Notes: generated from the letters alone by a model not told the origin. Shown: positions 1 through 12,385, counted from the stretch's first letter. The stretch is DNA of 64,000 nt from Neocallimastix lanati (nom. inval.) (GCA_016946835.1 JACVTC010000032.1:894501-958500); one strand, 5' to 3'. Program-made: numbers and translations.

Positions 1-579
1 AACAATTACATCGAAAAAAAAATGTGAAAAGTATCTTCTATTTATACTTTTCCTAAATACATTGATAATATATTATTTTATTTAAATTATATATATTTTA
101 ATATAAAACTATCCTAATGAATTTTATTAAATAATAAATTTATAAACTATAGCTAAATTTAGAAAAATATAACTATTAATTAAAATAATTAGAATTAAGT
201 ATATTTATTATCTATTTATTTTTTTAATATTATAAGTAAAGCCTTTATTTATTTTAGATTTAAAAAAAATGTTAAAAGAGTCATGATTAAATTTTGAAAC
301 TTAATTTTCACAAAATGAATTATTAATTTATTTTGTTTTAAACTTTAATTAATTCATTTAAATTATTTTAAAACAATAATTTTCTCAGAATTAAATTTTA
401 TAAAAATTATTACATTAAAAATTTGTCTTGTGGATTAAAGAATATAATTCAAAAATTTAGTTCATATGATTTATTTACTTTGTTTATTATTTTATAAATC
501 AAAGAATAATTTACATTTTTGAATTACACAAGAAAAATTTTTAATTTAAAATGTGATTGGGATAATCACATCTTTACAC
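1..579. other. AT-rich non-coding stretch
   Basis: I see no coding frame of substance and no RNA gene here. It leads into the copia fragment that becomes recognisable at about 580, so its right part may be decayed retrotransposon sequence. A small perfect dyad (GTGATT/AATCAC) lies at about 553-569. Confidence 0.5.
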
Positions 580-1511
580 TAACTTATTATAGAACTTTAT
601 GTTGATGACATGCTAATTATAGGTGAAAATTTCGAAATTGTTAGAATTGTTTCAAGAATTAAAGATAATTTTAAGGTATCAAAATGTGGATTTGCTGACA
701 TCATATTAAGAATCAAAATAGAAAGAGAAAATAATGATATTTTTATCTCACAAGAAGCATTCATTGATAATCTGTTAAATAAATATAATATAAAAAATAA
801 AAAGAAAATAAAATCACCATGTTCAGTAAACGAAAATAATGAAGATAATGAACCTGTTGACAAAATAAAATTCAAAAGTATTATCGGATCCTTAATTTAT
901 CTTGCAAGATGTACTAGTCCAGACATTGCATTTGCTGTTAATTTTTCCGCTAGAAAATCAGAAAATCCAACTCAAGCCGATTGGAAAAAAGCTATTAAAA
1001 TATTAAAATACTTATATGGAACAAAACATTATAAAATGACGGTAAAAGTAAAATAAATGCACATACAGATTCAGATTTTGCCGGTGATCTAAATTATAGA
1101 AAATCTACTTCAGGACACATTATCATAATGGGTACAAATCCTATTTCATGGTATTCTAAAAAACAAACAACTGTCGCAACGTCTACTGCCAAAGCTGAAT
1201 ATTTAAGTACTACAGAATGTATTAAGAAAGTATTACAAATTAAAAATCTACTTTATGAATTATTTGGAAAAACTGAAACTATAGACATATACACGGATAA
1301 TGAAGCAAGCAAAAGTAGCATTGAAGCAGGTCATTTAAATCCAAAGCTTAGACATATTGTTGTTAGCTACCATTTCAACAATGAAAATATATTAAATAAA
1401 AATGTTCAACTAAAATATATTAATACAAATGATATGCTGGCCGATCCATTAACCAAAAACCTTAATGGAAACAAAACAGCTAATTTTACAAATAAAATTT
1501 TTATAAAATAA
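580..1511 (+). pseudogene. Ty1/copia pol fragment: RT C-terminus and RNase H
   Basis: The translation shows the reverse-transcriptase catalytic motif YVDDM near the left edge. The copia-type blocks IIGSLIYLARCTSPDIAFAV and the RNase H stretch TDSDFAGDLNYRKSTSGH follow. The 3' end carries the usual DNEAS, HLNPKLRH, YHFN and DMLADPLTK motifs. A stop and frame change near 1050-1060 separate RT (610-1056) from RNase H (1128-1511). Gag, protease, integrase and the RT N-terminus are absent. A polypurine tract and an LTR follow directly, so this is the 3' end of a dead element. The RNase H catalytic D of SDFAG and the later E and D positions are still visible, so decay looks moderate. Confidence 0.9.
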
Positions 1512-1532
1512 AAAATTTAATTTGAGGAGGAG

Positions 1533-1735
1533 TGTTAACTTTATTAATATAATGTTATATTCTAACTTAAGTTTAATAAAATATTAAATTATATTAAATA
1601 CATTGTAATTATAAATTAATTATAAATTAACATGTATCTAGAACAAGCCACAATTAAATATAAATATATGTAATTTTCTCTGTACTTTAAATCTTTGTTA
1701 ATATAAATAATAAATTTATATTAATTAATAAAACA
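1533..1735 (+). repeat. Copia 3' LTR
   Basis: The LTR starts TGTTAAC directly after the purine tract TTTGAGGAGGAG (1521-1532) and ends ATAAAACA at 1735. Its length (about 203 bp) and the internal motif TCTAGAACAAGCCACA near 1637-1652 match the solo LTR at 7130-7334, so the two belong to one family. No 5' LTR is present in the window. Confidence 0.7.
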
Positions 1736-2670
1736 ATCTTTAATAATAAATAAAAAATATTAAATAAAAAAAAAATAAATATGTTAAAAATGTTTTATTA
1801 TTACTCTTAATTTCTATCAGTTTTTAGTTTTATTTTATTATATAGTTTTTTTATTTTATTAAAATTTTAATAATATTGATATTGATATTAATAATAAAAA
1901 TAACTATAAAAAATTGATATTGACATTTGATAAAGTACGCCTTGGTTCAGTCTCTTACTGGGAGAAGCTATATAATTTATTTATGAAATTTATTAATATA
2001 ATATAATTTTATTTACTTATTTATTAAATATTTATTTATTTATTTTATAATTTAAATTTATTTAATTAACTAATAATTTTTATATTTTTATAAATTCATA
2101 TTAAATATCGCTAAACTAGTTTTATTAATAAAATATATTTATTTTGGCAATTTTTATTATTATAATTTTAAATACTTGAATTGCAAAGAAATAACATAAA
2201 AAAAATGTATTCTTTATATAATTTTCTTTAATTATAAACTATTTAAAAATAATAAGAAATAAATATTTAGTTAAATATTATAAAAAGTATAATATAAATA
2301 ATAAAATAATTATAAAATATATATTATAAAAATATAATAAAAATATAATAAAATAAAATAATTAAAATAAAATAAAATAAAACTTAATTTATAAATTATT
2401 TACGTATTTATATTGCATAAAATTTATGTTATAAATTTTATGTTTACATTAATTTATGTATTTTAGAGAATTTATGATATTACATAAATGAATGTGGTTC
2501 ATTTCGCCAATTTTTAAAATACAAATTTTCAATACGCCATTTATTTTTAATGGCTTGTAAAATTTTTTGTTAACGCCATAAAAAATTATAATACAATTAA
2601 TTTTAAAATAAATAAATGTATAAATTAATAAATAAATAGATAAATAAATAAAGAATATAATAATAAAAAT
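1736..2670. other. AT-rich non-coding stretch with one GC-richer island
   Basis: No gene is visible. A short island at about 1935-1973 (contains CGCCTTGGTTCAGTC and ACTGGGAGAAGC) stands out against near-pure A+T and contains the small stem TCTC/GAGA. It may be a scrap of an old LTR or tRNA-derived element. I cannot identify it. Confidence 0.4.
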
Positions 2671-3836
2671 ATATAAAATAAAATAAAATAAAATAAATAG
2701 TAGAATGTGAATATAAAGTACATATTTAATAAAATAAAATAAAATAAATAGTAGAATGTGAATATAAATTACAGATTGAATAAAATAAAATAAAATAAAA
2801 TAAAATAAAATAAAATAAAATAAAATAAAATAAAATAAAATAAAATAAAATAAAATAAAATAAAATAAAATAAAATAAAATAAAATAAATAGTAGAATGT
2901 GAATATAAAGTACATATTTAATAAAATAAAATAAATAGTAGAATGTGAATATAAAGTGCATATTTAATAAAATAAAATAAAATAAAATAAATAGTAGAAT
3001 GTGAATATAAATTACAGATTGAATAAAATAAAATAAAATAAAATAAAATAAAATAAAATAAAATAAAATAAAATAAAATAAAATAAAATAAAATAAAATA
3101 AAATAAAATAAAATAAAATAAAATAAAATAAAATAAAATAAAATAAAATAAAATAAAATAAAATAAAATAAAATAAAATAAAATAAATACTAGAAATATG
3201 AATATTAAGTACAGATTGAATAAAATAAAATAAAATAAAATAAAATAAAATAAAATAAAATAAAATAAAATAAAATAAAATAAAATAAAATAAAATAAAA
3301 TAAAATAAAATAAAATAAAATAAAATAAAATAAAATAAAATAAAATAAAATAAATACTAGAAATATGAATATTAAGTACAGATTGAATAAAATAAAATAA
3401 AATAAAATAAAATAAAATAAAATAAAATAAAATAAAATAAATACTAGAAATATGAATATTAAGTACAGATTGAATAAAATAAAATAAAATAAAATAAAAT
3501 AAAATAAAATAAAATAAAATAAAATAAAATAAAATAAAATAAAATAAAATAAAATAAAATAAAATAAAATAAAATAAAATAAAATAAAATAAAATAAAAT
3601 AAAATAAAATAAAATAAAATAAAATAAAATAAAATAAAATAAAATAAAATAAAATAAAATAAAATAAAATAAAATAAAATAAAATAAAATAAAATAAAAT
3701 AAAATAAATAATGAAGTAATATAAAAGAATAAAGTATTAATAAAAATAAAATAAAATAAAATAAAATAAAATAAATAGTAGAATATTAAAAATAAAGTAC
3801 AGATTGAATAAAATAAAATAAAATAAAATAAAATAA
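2671..3836. repeat. Compound satellite of (TAAAA)n blocks and a 33-36 bp spacer
   Basis: Pure TAAAA pentamer runs of 10 to over 220 bp alternate with a conserved spacer of the form tagtagaatgtgaatataaa followed by gtacagattgaat. About ten spacers occur, near 2698, 2749, 2890, 2936, 2990, 3188, 3353, 3442, 3707 (variant) and 3777. Two spacer types exist: GTAGAATGTG in the left half and CTAGAAATATG in the right half. The open frame this creates on the minus strand is an artefact of the repeat. Confidence 0.95.
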
Positions 3837-4289
3837 ATATCTATTATTAATTTTTATTAAAGAATATTAAAGATCAATGTTTTCGAAATGAAAATTTTTT
3901 ACATTTTTATTATATTCAATTAATGATGTAGTTTAATATTATTGGTAGTTAATAATCTCATTAAATATAAATGATTTTTTGCTTTCTAACATATATAATT
4001 AAATAAAACATTTTATTTTTAAAAATAAATTGTCTTTAATATTCTTTAATAAAAAAAAATAATAAATATTTATTTTATTATATATACTTGTACTTTTATA
4101 ATATTACATTTAATATTTATTTTATTTTATATACTTGTACTTATATTATTACATTCTTTATTTATTTATTTATTTATTTTACAAATAATTGAAAAACTAA
4201 TTTTTCAAAATTAATATTACGAATAATATTGGATAATTAATATAATAATTATAATTATATAATTAAAAAATATTTATAAAAATATAGAA
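3837..4289. other. AT-rich non-coding stretch before the transposase
   Basis: No gene is visible. It contains short TTTATT and TATTT runs. I looked for a terminal inverted repeat for the following transposase and could not see a convincing one. Confidence 0.4.
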
Positions 4290-5715
4290 ATGGAAGAAAA
4301 TTTAATTATTGATATAAGTGAATCCAACAAAGGAAAAGAACAAATTATTATTAATAAAAAATATAAATTTAATTTTTCATATAAAAGAAAAGATAATTCC
4401 AAAGTGTATAAATGTACAGAATATAAAAAAATAAATAAATGTAAATCTTTTATTATTTTAAATGATAAGAAAGAAATTTTAAAGTATAATAGTTCACATA
4501 ATCATCCTGAAAATGAATACGATGTATCCCTATCTATAATGAAACATAAAATTAAAGATGGAATTGAAAAAAAGTTAAATTCCTTATGATATAAAAATAA
4601 AACCCCTATATAATAAAATTTCTAAAGAAATGGGACTTATATGTCCAGAATATAATTCAATTAAATCCCAAATATCAAGAAATTTAAATAAAAAACTACC
4701 ATCCAATGTAACAACATTTGCTGAAATTCCAAGTGAATCTGAATATTATAAAACAAAGCGAGGTGAAAATTTTATGATATTCAAAAATTCTAATTTAATA
4801 ATTTTTCAATCCCCTTTTCAAGCAAAATTATTTAGGGAATATAATGATGATATATTTGTTGATGGTACATTTTTTATTGCCCCTAAATTTAGTTATCAAG
4901 TATTTATTACAAGAACTTATGCTAAAGAATTAGATAGTTTTTACACTACTTCTTTTGCAATATTAAAAAATAAAGAACAAGAAACATATAAAATGTTATT
5001 TGAAAAATTGAAAAAAAATGCTAATACATGTAACAATAATATTAGAATTGAACCAAAAAATTTGCATTGTGATTTTGAAAGGGCCATATCTAAAGCAGCA
5101 AAAACAATATTTCCTAATACAAATATTAAATATTGCATTTGGCATTATAAAAAATCACTAGAAATTAAAAAAAATAAATTATGCTATAATGAAGTAAAAA
5201 ATAATAATAATATATTTATTTATTATAAAGCTATTTCAAATTTACCATTTATAAATCCTGAATATATATTTGATATTTATGTTATAATTAAAATTAAATC
5301 CATTAAAAATAATTATTGTCAATTTTTAAAATTTTTAGAATATTTTTATAAAACATATTTAATTGATTATGATATGAAAATTTGGAATTATTATAATAAT
5401 ATAGAACATATAACAAACAATGCCTCAGAATCACTCAATAATTATTTAAATAATTTATTTCCAACAAAACCATCTTTTTATGAATTAATAGATAAATTAA
5501 ACGAACTTGAACATTTATCATATTATGATTATCAAAGAAAAATAAGAGGAATTTGGAAAATAAAAAAAAGAGCAATAAATAAAGCTAATGAAATCAGTGT
5601 CTTAATTGAACGCTTCAAAAGTATTGAAGCCAAGTTAATTGATGCTAAATGTGATAGAAATAAAATTATTAATTTGTGGTTTGATTGTTTAACTAATTTA
5701 AATAATATAATATAA
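4290..5715 (+). pseudogene. MULE (Mutator-like) transposase with FLYWCH/FAR1-type zinc finger, one frameshift
   Basis: The first frame (4290-4589) carries a FLYWCH-like finger: YKFNFSYKRKD, then CTEYKKINKC, then SHNHPE (C..C..H.H pattern). The second frame (4630-5715) is the MULE core. DGTF holds the first catalytic Asp, CDFERA the second Asp, CIWHYKK is the C-x-W-H signature, and NNASESLNNYLN gives the Glu. The linker IPYDIKIKP that FAR1/MULE proteins carry between finger and core is present at 4579-4605, but in the second frame. A single frameshift therefore lies in the A-rich run near 4566-4576. Apart from that slip the protein (about 475 aa) looks complete. I see no inverted repeats that would delimit the element. 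Class II DNA transposase function is certain by motif; present activity is unlikely unless the slip is a sequencing error. Confidence 0.88.
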
Positions 5716-6889
5716 ATATTACTTTATAATAAATAATTAAGAAATGAGGAATGACCAAATGAAATAATCAGAATTCTGTCATTCAATAATTTAATTTATA
5801 AAGCATATTAAATTTATACAGTTTTAATAAATATTCAAATACAATGTATAATTTATAGTTTTATCATTATAATTATTATTTCGCTTAATAATTTTTAAAA
5901 GAAAAGAATTATTATTAATAAAATTTATATTTTTAATAACATTTGTAATTTTATATAATTTTTTATTAATAAAATTTAAATAAAAAAATTATTATTATTA
6001 GTTTTATATTTTTAATAACATTTAAGTAAAAGAATTATTATTAATAACATTTATATTTTTATGTGTTTTTTTTTATTAATAACATTTAAGTAAAATAATT
6101 AATAATATTTATATTTTTAATAACATTTAAATAAAAGAATTATTATTAATAACATTTATATTTTTAATAGCATTTAAATAAAAGAAGAATTATTATTAAT
6201 AACATTTATATTTTTATGTTTTTTTTTTATTAATAACATTTAAGTAAAATAATTAATAATATTTATATTTTTAATAACATTTAAATAAAAGAATTATTAT
6301 TAAAAAAAAAGAATTAAAATCAAAAAATCTAACCATTATATGATTTATTTAATTATTCACTTAATAATTAATTTAAAAATTGAAATAACAAAATAATACA
6401 ATAAAATAATATTATGTAGTATAATATAGCTATAGCCACAAATTTATATATATCACGTGAAAAATTGGTGTAATGCAACTTCCCCTACATAAATTTATCT
6501 TATATCACGCTATTTCTGGATCATTTTATAAATCATATGATAATTAATCAAGTAATTAATTGATTTATTTTTTTATGTAATTATTAATAAAATACTTTAT
6601 TAATAATTAAAGTTTTTATTTTCATTTTATATCATATTAATAATAAAAAAAATTATAATATTTTTATTGATTTTAATAATAAAAATAACTATATAAAAAT
6701 ATTGATATTCTATATATATAATTATTCAGAATAAATAATATATAAATTTTTAATATAACAGTAATATGAAGATATGAAGTATACATGAAAATATTTTTTT
6801 ATTGCTTAATATTTGAAATATTTAATATTTATTCCAAATAAAAAATTAATGTTAATTATTCAATTTTATTTAATTAGAAAAATAAAATA
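5716..6889. other. AT-rich non-coding stretch with a tandem duplication
   Basis: It holds a minisatellite at about 5930-6310 made of TTATTATTAATAACATTTA and TTTAATAACATTTAA units. A block of about 155 bp (near 6032-6190) is repeated at about 6186-6310. A less AT-rich stretch near 6420-6540 has no recognisable content. Confidence 0.5.
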
Positions 6890-7129
6890 TTTATTTATTT
6901 ATTTATTTATTTATTATTTATTAATTATTTATTATATTTGTTATTTGTTATTTATTATTTATTATTTATTATTTATTATTTATTATTTATTATTTATTAT
7001 TTATTATTTATTATTTATTATTTATTATTTATTATTTATTATTTATTATTTATTATTTATTATTTATTATTTATTATTTATTATTTATTATTTATTATTT
7101 ATTATTCATTATTTATTATTTATTATTTA
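6890..7129. repeat. TTTA and TTTATTA microsatellite
   Basis: A (TTTA)n run changes into a long heptamer array (TTATTTA, about 25 units) from about 6945 to 7129. The solo LTR at 7130 sits inside this array. Confidence 0.95.
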
Positions 7130-7334
7130 TGTTATTTTATATGAAGTTTTATTAATGAGGTTATTTATGATAAATATGAATAGGTTATTAGCTGTGTTCA
7201 GCATAATGAAATTTACATCTATTTATACTAAAAATGTGGCTTGTTCTAGATTACTTTTAATTAATTACATTATATTATGTTTATATTATTATTATTCTAG
7301 ATTCATTTAATATATAAATTCACATATTGTAACA
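7130..7334 (-). repeat. Solo copia LTR with target duplication
   Basis: Read on the minus strand it begins TGTTACAATATG and ends AAAATAACA, giving terminal TGTTA/TAACA. It is flanked on both sides by ATTTA (7125-7129 and 7335-7339), a perfect 5-bp target duplication. It shares TCTAGAACAAGCCACA and overall length with the LTR at 1533-1735, so it is the same family and arose by LTR-LTR recombination. Confidence 0.85.
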
Positions 7335-7791
7335 ATTTATTTATTTAAAAATATTTTATAATAAAATATTTTATAATAAAATATTTAAAGACTTTACTTA
7401 TTTCAAAAATGATTTTTATTATTTATTTAATTATTTATTTAATTATTTATTTATTGGTTAAAAAATATTATATAATGTGGCAATTAATTAAAAAAATTAA
7501 GCCACATTGCCAAATGCACAATTGAGAAATGATACACATTCAATAACAATAAACAATATAAAAATAAACATGATTATATAATAAATATAAATTAAAAATA
7601 ATTCAAAATATAGTAATTGAACTTCTTTTTATCATTTTTTTATTAAAAATTTCAAATAAATATAAATTATTTTATAATAAATTATATATTTAAACACTTT
7701 CTTTATATATATGCATATATAAATTTACATATATAAATAACAGATAAATGTAAAAAATTTAAAAAATAAATAATACAATAAATAATCTAAA
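7335..7791. other. AT-rich intergenic stretch downstream of FIP1
   Basis: It contains ATTTTATAATAAA and ATTTATTTAATT repeats and the 3' flank of FIP1. No gene is visible. Confidence 0.4.
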
Positions 7792-10700
7792 TTAATATCT
7801 TCTTTTTGATTTTTGATTATCGTCATTATCATGACTTCTTTTTCTTGACCATCTTTCATCATCTTGATTACTACTTCTTGAACGCTTATCCTGAAATTAT
7901 TAATTATCATATTATTTAAAAATGAAGAAAATAATAATAATGTAAGTAATTAATTGTACATTTATATTTATATATATATATATATTACTAATTTTTTTAT
8001 TACTAATAAATTTACCTTTTTCTTATCTTTATCCAGTTTATTTTTTGATTTTTTATGTTCACGATCTTCACTTCTACTATGTCTTGAAGAAGAGGTATTT
8101 TCGTCTTTTGATTTTGAATCATCATGTCTATCACGTTCTTGTGATTGATCACGATCATTATTTTTACTTTGTTTACTTTTGCTACTACTTTTCATATTAT
8201 TATTATCCATGTTATTGTTGTTATTTCTTCCTTGATTAAAATTATAATTATGTTGTTGCATTCTATTCATTTGATTATTAGAATTATGTTGATTATTATC
8301 CCAATATTGACCTTTTTTTCATTTAAATAATTAAAATTTTATTAAAAAAAAAAAAAAAAAAAAAAAAACATAATTACTATTGTTATTATATATTAATATA
8401 TTTTAAGTTTTCTATATATATATATATATATATTTTTTTTTACCAGGCATATTTCTCATTTGCATTGGTGGCATATTTCTCATCGACATATTTCCTCTAC
8501 CACGTTGCTGTTGTGGAAAATCATAACCCATTGGACCCATTGGATCCATCTCTGGTCCCCAAAATTGTGGTGGTCCATTCATATTCTATACAAATTATAT
8601 TTATAAAATAATTTGTTATTTTTTAATTAATATAAAGATATAGATATTTTTAGAAAATGATAAATTACAGGATCATTTCCAAACATTCCCATGTTATCTG
8701 GTGGCATATCTATTTACATCAACAAATACATATATGTATATATATATATACAATTGTTAATATTTAAAACTGAAAATAATTCTATTATTTTGATTTGATA
8801 AAATTTACTGAAATCTGGCATTGGATAGGAATGTGAGTTCATAGGATTTCCCATATATTCATTTTCCATTCTTGAATTCATTTTCATAGAATCCATTGGC
8901 CTTAAATATTATATTTAAAATAATTTTATTTATTTATTTATTTATTTATTTTATTAATTTATTAATTTATTAATTTATTAATTTTATAAAATTAAAAGAA
9001 AAATAAGAATAAAAACAACATTAGAAATTAGAAATTAGACAATAAATAATTAAATATATTGTAAATTACTAATATTAAAGCATATTTACATAATTGGCAT
9101 TGATTTGCCATCATGATTATCTCCTGACATAACTTGTATTACTGAATCATCTTGATCTCTTAACATTTTCCCTATTAATTAAATTATTGTTACCATTAGG
9201 AATTTTGATTTTAATTTTAATTTGATATAGTACGAAATCCTATTATTAATATGTTGATAACTTATGTTTACTTGAAAGATTTGAGTTCATCCTTGAATTT
9301 TCATTAATAAATCCTCCTCTACCTGATCTACCCATAGTTGGTTGTTGTTCACCAAATCCTAAATCTTGATCGTTCGATCCTGATTCATATACCTTTTTTT
9401 TTTTTTTTATTTAATAAATTCAATATTTCAAATCAATTTAATTATAGTAATTATAAATAATAACTTTTCTTTAAAAAAAAAAATATCATTATTATTACAT
9501 TAATTCGTTTTTGAAGATTTGATTCTTCTCTTATCTGTTTTTGCTTAAGACAATAAGCTCTCCATGTTTGTTCATTAAATCCATAATTAAAATAATCAGT
9601 AATATCAGAACCTTTGTTTGGTTTATTAATTAATAAAATAATTTAATAATTACATTGAAGCTTAATTTAAAATAAATACATGTATTATTATTAATCAATT
9701 TATACCAGGTTTTCTCCATGGTTTTTCCTCAAACGAATCTAAATCAACATCATATATATTTTGACCTTCATATTGACCTGGTGCATTAATATCAACAGTA
9801 CTTTTTCCTAATCCATTAATAGCTTGGTCTAAACATTAATAAAACGTTAATTATACCCCATAAAAATTAAAGAGAATAATATTATTAGAATTTTATAATT
9901 CTTATTAAAATATATATATAATTAATAAAAATATCAATTAAAAATTATTTATTTATTAAATTATTGCCTTTTGAAATAGCAGGTTTATTAAATTGCAATT
10001 TATTTTGTCTTTTAAATATTTTATTAATAAATTCAATTTGTTAATAAATTGATAAATAGATAAATAAATAATAAAATATATTGTAATATAAATATATATA
10101 TACTTTGGGTCCTCTTGTGGCTCTGGATTCATAATAATTTCAATATCCTATTCATAATAGTATTTAAAATTAATTTTCTCTACTATAATTTAAAAATAAT
10201 TAATTTAAAATAAGTAAATAGCATACTGAATCATCACTATCTTCTTCATCTTCTTCTTCATCTTCTTCTATTTCGTTTTCTGAAAAAGTTGAAGAAACTG
10301 CACTTTCCGTTTTGGTATCTTTATCTTTTTCAGTCATTTCAACATCATTACTCTTTTTTTCATCATTATTAGAATTATTATTATTTTCATCAAGTGACTC
10401 ACTTATTGATTGATTTTGTTCTTTTTTTTTATTTACATTGTCCTTTTCTTCTTTTGAACTTATATTTTAGATAATTAATATTGTTTATGAAATTTCATTA
10501 AATTATTTAATTATTAAAATTATCTTTAATTTTATATACTTTATGAAAATTATAACTATTATATTTAATAATAAATTACCTTTCTTTATCTATTTTATGT
10601 TTATTTGTTTGTTTTGTTCATTTTTTGGTTTCGTTTTTTTTTTTTTTTTTTTTTTGTTTATTTTTAGGTTTTGTTTTGTTTTGTTTATTTTTTGTTTTGT

Positions 10701-10973
10701 TTTTTTATTTTTAATCGAAAATTTTAATTTTATATAAATTAATATTAATAATAATACAATATTTCATTTAATACACATATTTCCATATTGATACATTAAA
10801 TCAAATATATATATTTTTTTATTTATATTATAAGGAATTCTGATAATAAATTAATATTTTAATATATTCAATACATTATTTTTATTTATTATTATTACTT
10901 TAACATAAAAATTACCTCCATCTCCTTCATCATATAAAAATGCATCAACTTCATCTTCAGGTATATTATCCAT
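7792..10973 (-). CDS. FIP1: FIP1, pre-mRNA 3'-end processing factor (13 exons)
   Basis: FIP1 is the cleavage/polyadenylation factor subunit that tethers poly(A) polymerase in the nucleus. Exons from 5' to 3': 10916-10973, 10227-10450, 10104-10147, 9968-10008, 9706-9828, 9499-9611, 9272-9392, 9090-9171, 8809-8900, 8669-8709, 8444-8585, 8016-8311, 7792-7890. They sum to 1476 nt, or 491 aa, with phase kept at every junction. An acidic N-terminus ([13 protein letters not shown], then E/D runs) leads to the diagnostic Fip1 motif at about residues 150-190: [16 protein letters not shown], then [19 protein letters not shown]. Met/Pro/Gly-rich ([11 protein letters not shown]) and basic Arg/Ser/Asp/Lys segments follow. 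The intron between exons 4 and 5 begins GC rather than GT. The first intron (about 465 nt) holds a poly-T stretch. The start ATG is followed by [17 protein letters not shown], a typical acidic opening. Confidence 0.93.
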
Positions 10974-11662
10974 TTTATTAAACTCAAAAATTTTATTATT
11001 ATTATTTTGTTATTATATATTATTATTTTTAAATTTTAAATTTATAAATCTTATTTTGTTGTTGTATATATTTTTATTTTGTATTTTTCATCAGTTTTTA
11101 AAATTTTAATAAAATGAATTTTTAAATTCCTTTAAATGAAATTTAAAAAATGAGTTTTTAAATTGTCATAAAATAAAATATATATATAATAAAATAAAAT
11201 TATATAAAATTAAATAAAATAAAATTTGCTATATGATAATAATTAAAGTAAATAATTAAAAATTTTTCTCTCAGTGGGACTTGATCCCGCAATCGCTATA
11301 TACTAATTCTGATACAATATAATTTATAATAATAATAATAAATTTTATATCTTAATCCTTTAAGTATTTATATATGATAAAAATATATTTTAATATAAAA
11401 TTTAATCTATGATTATCCAATATTTTACAAAAATATAAATACTCGAAATACTATAAAACGTGCTTAAGTTATAATTCTAAACTTTTTTTTTTTTTTTAAC
11501 AATAAAAACCTTAATATATATACGCTCATACATACTTAATTATATATATATTTAAAATAATAAATATTAATATATAATAAAGGAATATAAAACATCTTTA
11601 CTTAAACATAATTATAATTATCTTAATATTATGTGTCTCTTAATTGTGTGTTTATATTAACA
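10974..11662. other. Upstream flank of FIP1 and decayed LTR
   Basis: No gene is visible. The right part should be the end of an old copia LTR, because it ends TATATTAACA at 11662 and is followed by the shared primer-binding site. I cannot find the LTR start. A tRNA-like scrap lies at 11268-11316. Confidence 0.45.
11268..11316 (-). other. tRNA-like (T-arm/B-box-like) fragment
   Basis: On the minus strand the island reads TGTATCAG, then GCGATTGCGGGATCAAGT, then CCCACTGAGAGA. GCGGG-ATCAAGT-CCCAC can form a T-arm with one mismatch. GGATCAAGTCC is close to a pol III B box. There is no complete D arm or 7-bp acceptor stem, so this is not a functional tRNA gene. It could be part of an LTR starting TGTATCAG, or a tRNA-derived relic. 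Confidence 0.3.
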
Positions 11663-11676
11663 GATTAAGAGTCTCA
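11663..11676 (+). promoter_or_regulatory. Copia primer-binding site (orphan)
   Basis: GATTAAGAGTCTCA directly follows an LTR-like end (AACA). The same 14 nt abuts the 5' LTR in the copia elements at 18755, 26865, 50518 and 56926. It marks the 5' end of a plus-strand copia element whose coding part is no longer recognisable. Confidence 0.7.
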
Positions 11677-11984
11677 ATCTCAACCGATTAAGATAGAATG
11701 AAAGTTAAGTATTAATAGCTACAATAATATATATACTTATTTAAGACAAATAAATATAAATTCATACTAATTTATTTTTTTTCTATTTATTTTAAATAAT
11801 AAAAATAAAATAAAATTAATAATAATATATAAAATAATAATAATTCAACAAAATATCCAATTCTAAGCAAAAACATTAAAAAATAATTTCATACGAGTTA
11901 TTAAAATAATATGATAATATAATGAGCGGAATAATCAAAAATAAAATTATATTATAGTTTTAAAAGTTTAAACAGAAATTGGCA

Positions 11985-12385
11985 GTAAAATCAAAAACTT
12001 ATAAGCTGAATAAAAGATAAAAAAAGGGTCAGCTATCAAAATTATAAGCTGAATACTATAATCAATAGAGTCAGCTATTTAGACTATAAGCTGAATAAAA
12101 AGATAAGATGTCAGCAATCAAAAGTATAAGCTGAGTACTATAACTAAATGAAGTCAGCTATTTAATTTATAAGCTGAATAAAAATAATAAGTCAGCCATC
12201 AAATACATAGGCTGAGCACAGTTATTAATTAAGTTAGCTATTTAATTAATAAGCTGAATAAAAAAATCAGCTATCAAAGACATGAGCTGAATATCAATAA
12301 AATTATTTAAAAGTTCAGCCATGTAATTAATAATAAATTAAATAAAATTAAGTCAGCTATCAAGTATATAAGCTGAATACCAAAA
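11985..12385. repeat. Tandem array of hairpin-forming TCAGCT...AGCTGA units
   Basis: About eight degenerate units repeat the pattern gTCAGCTAT, 7-12 variable AT bases, then aTAAGCTGAATA. Each unit could fold into a stem of about 6-8 bp on either strand. Two unit types alternate (CAGCTATCAAA...GAATAC and CAGCTATTTA...GAATAAAA), giving a higher-order period of about 95 bp. No open frame runs through it. The function is unknown. It lies 300 bp downstream of an orphan copia primer-binding site, so it may be internal sequence of a decayed element. Confidence 0.8.

Noticed and set aside
1935-1973. tRNA fragment
   Set aside because: GGTTCAGTC resembles a B box, but no second box or arm structure accompanies it.
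2449-2961. 170-aa minus-strand frame rich in Phe, Tyr and Leu
   Set aside because: It is the translation of the TAAAA repeat and its spacers.
2671-3836. CRISPR-like array of repeats and spacers
   Set aside because: The spaced motif is itself conserved, the runs between are simple pentamers of variable length, and the sequence is eukaryotic.
6813-7310. 165-aa plus-strand frame with YYLLFII repeats
   Set aside because: It reads through the TTATTTA microsatellite and the solo LTR; no protein signature.
10543-10737. Phe-rich 64-aa plus-strand frame
   Set aside because: It lies in the first FIP1 intron on the opposite strand and is driven by poly-T.
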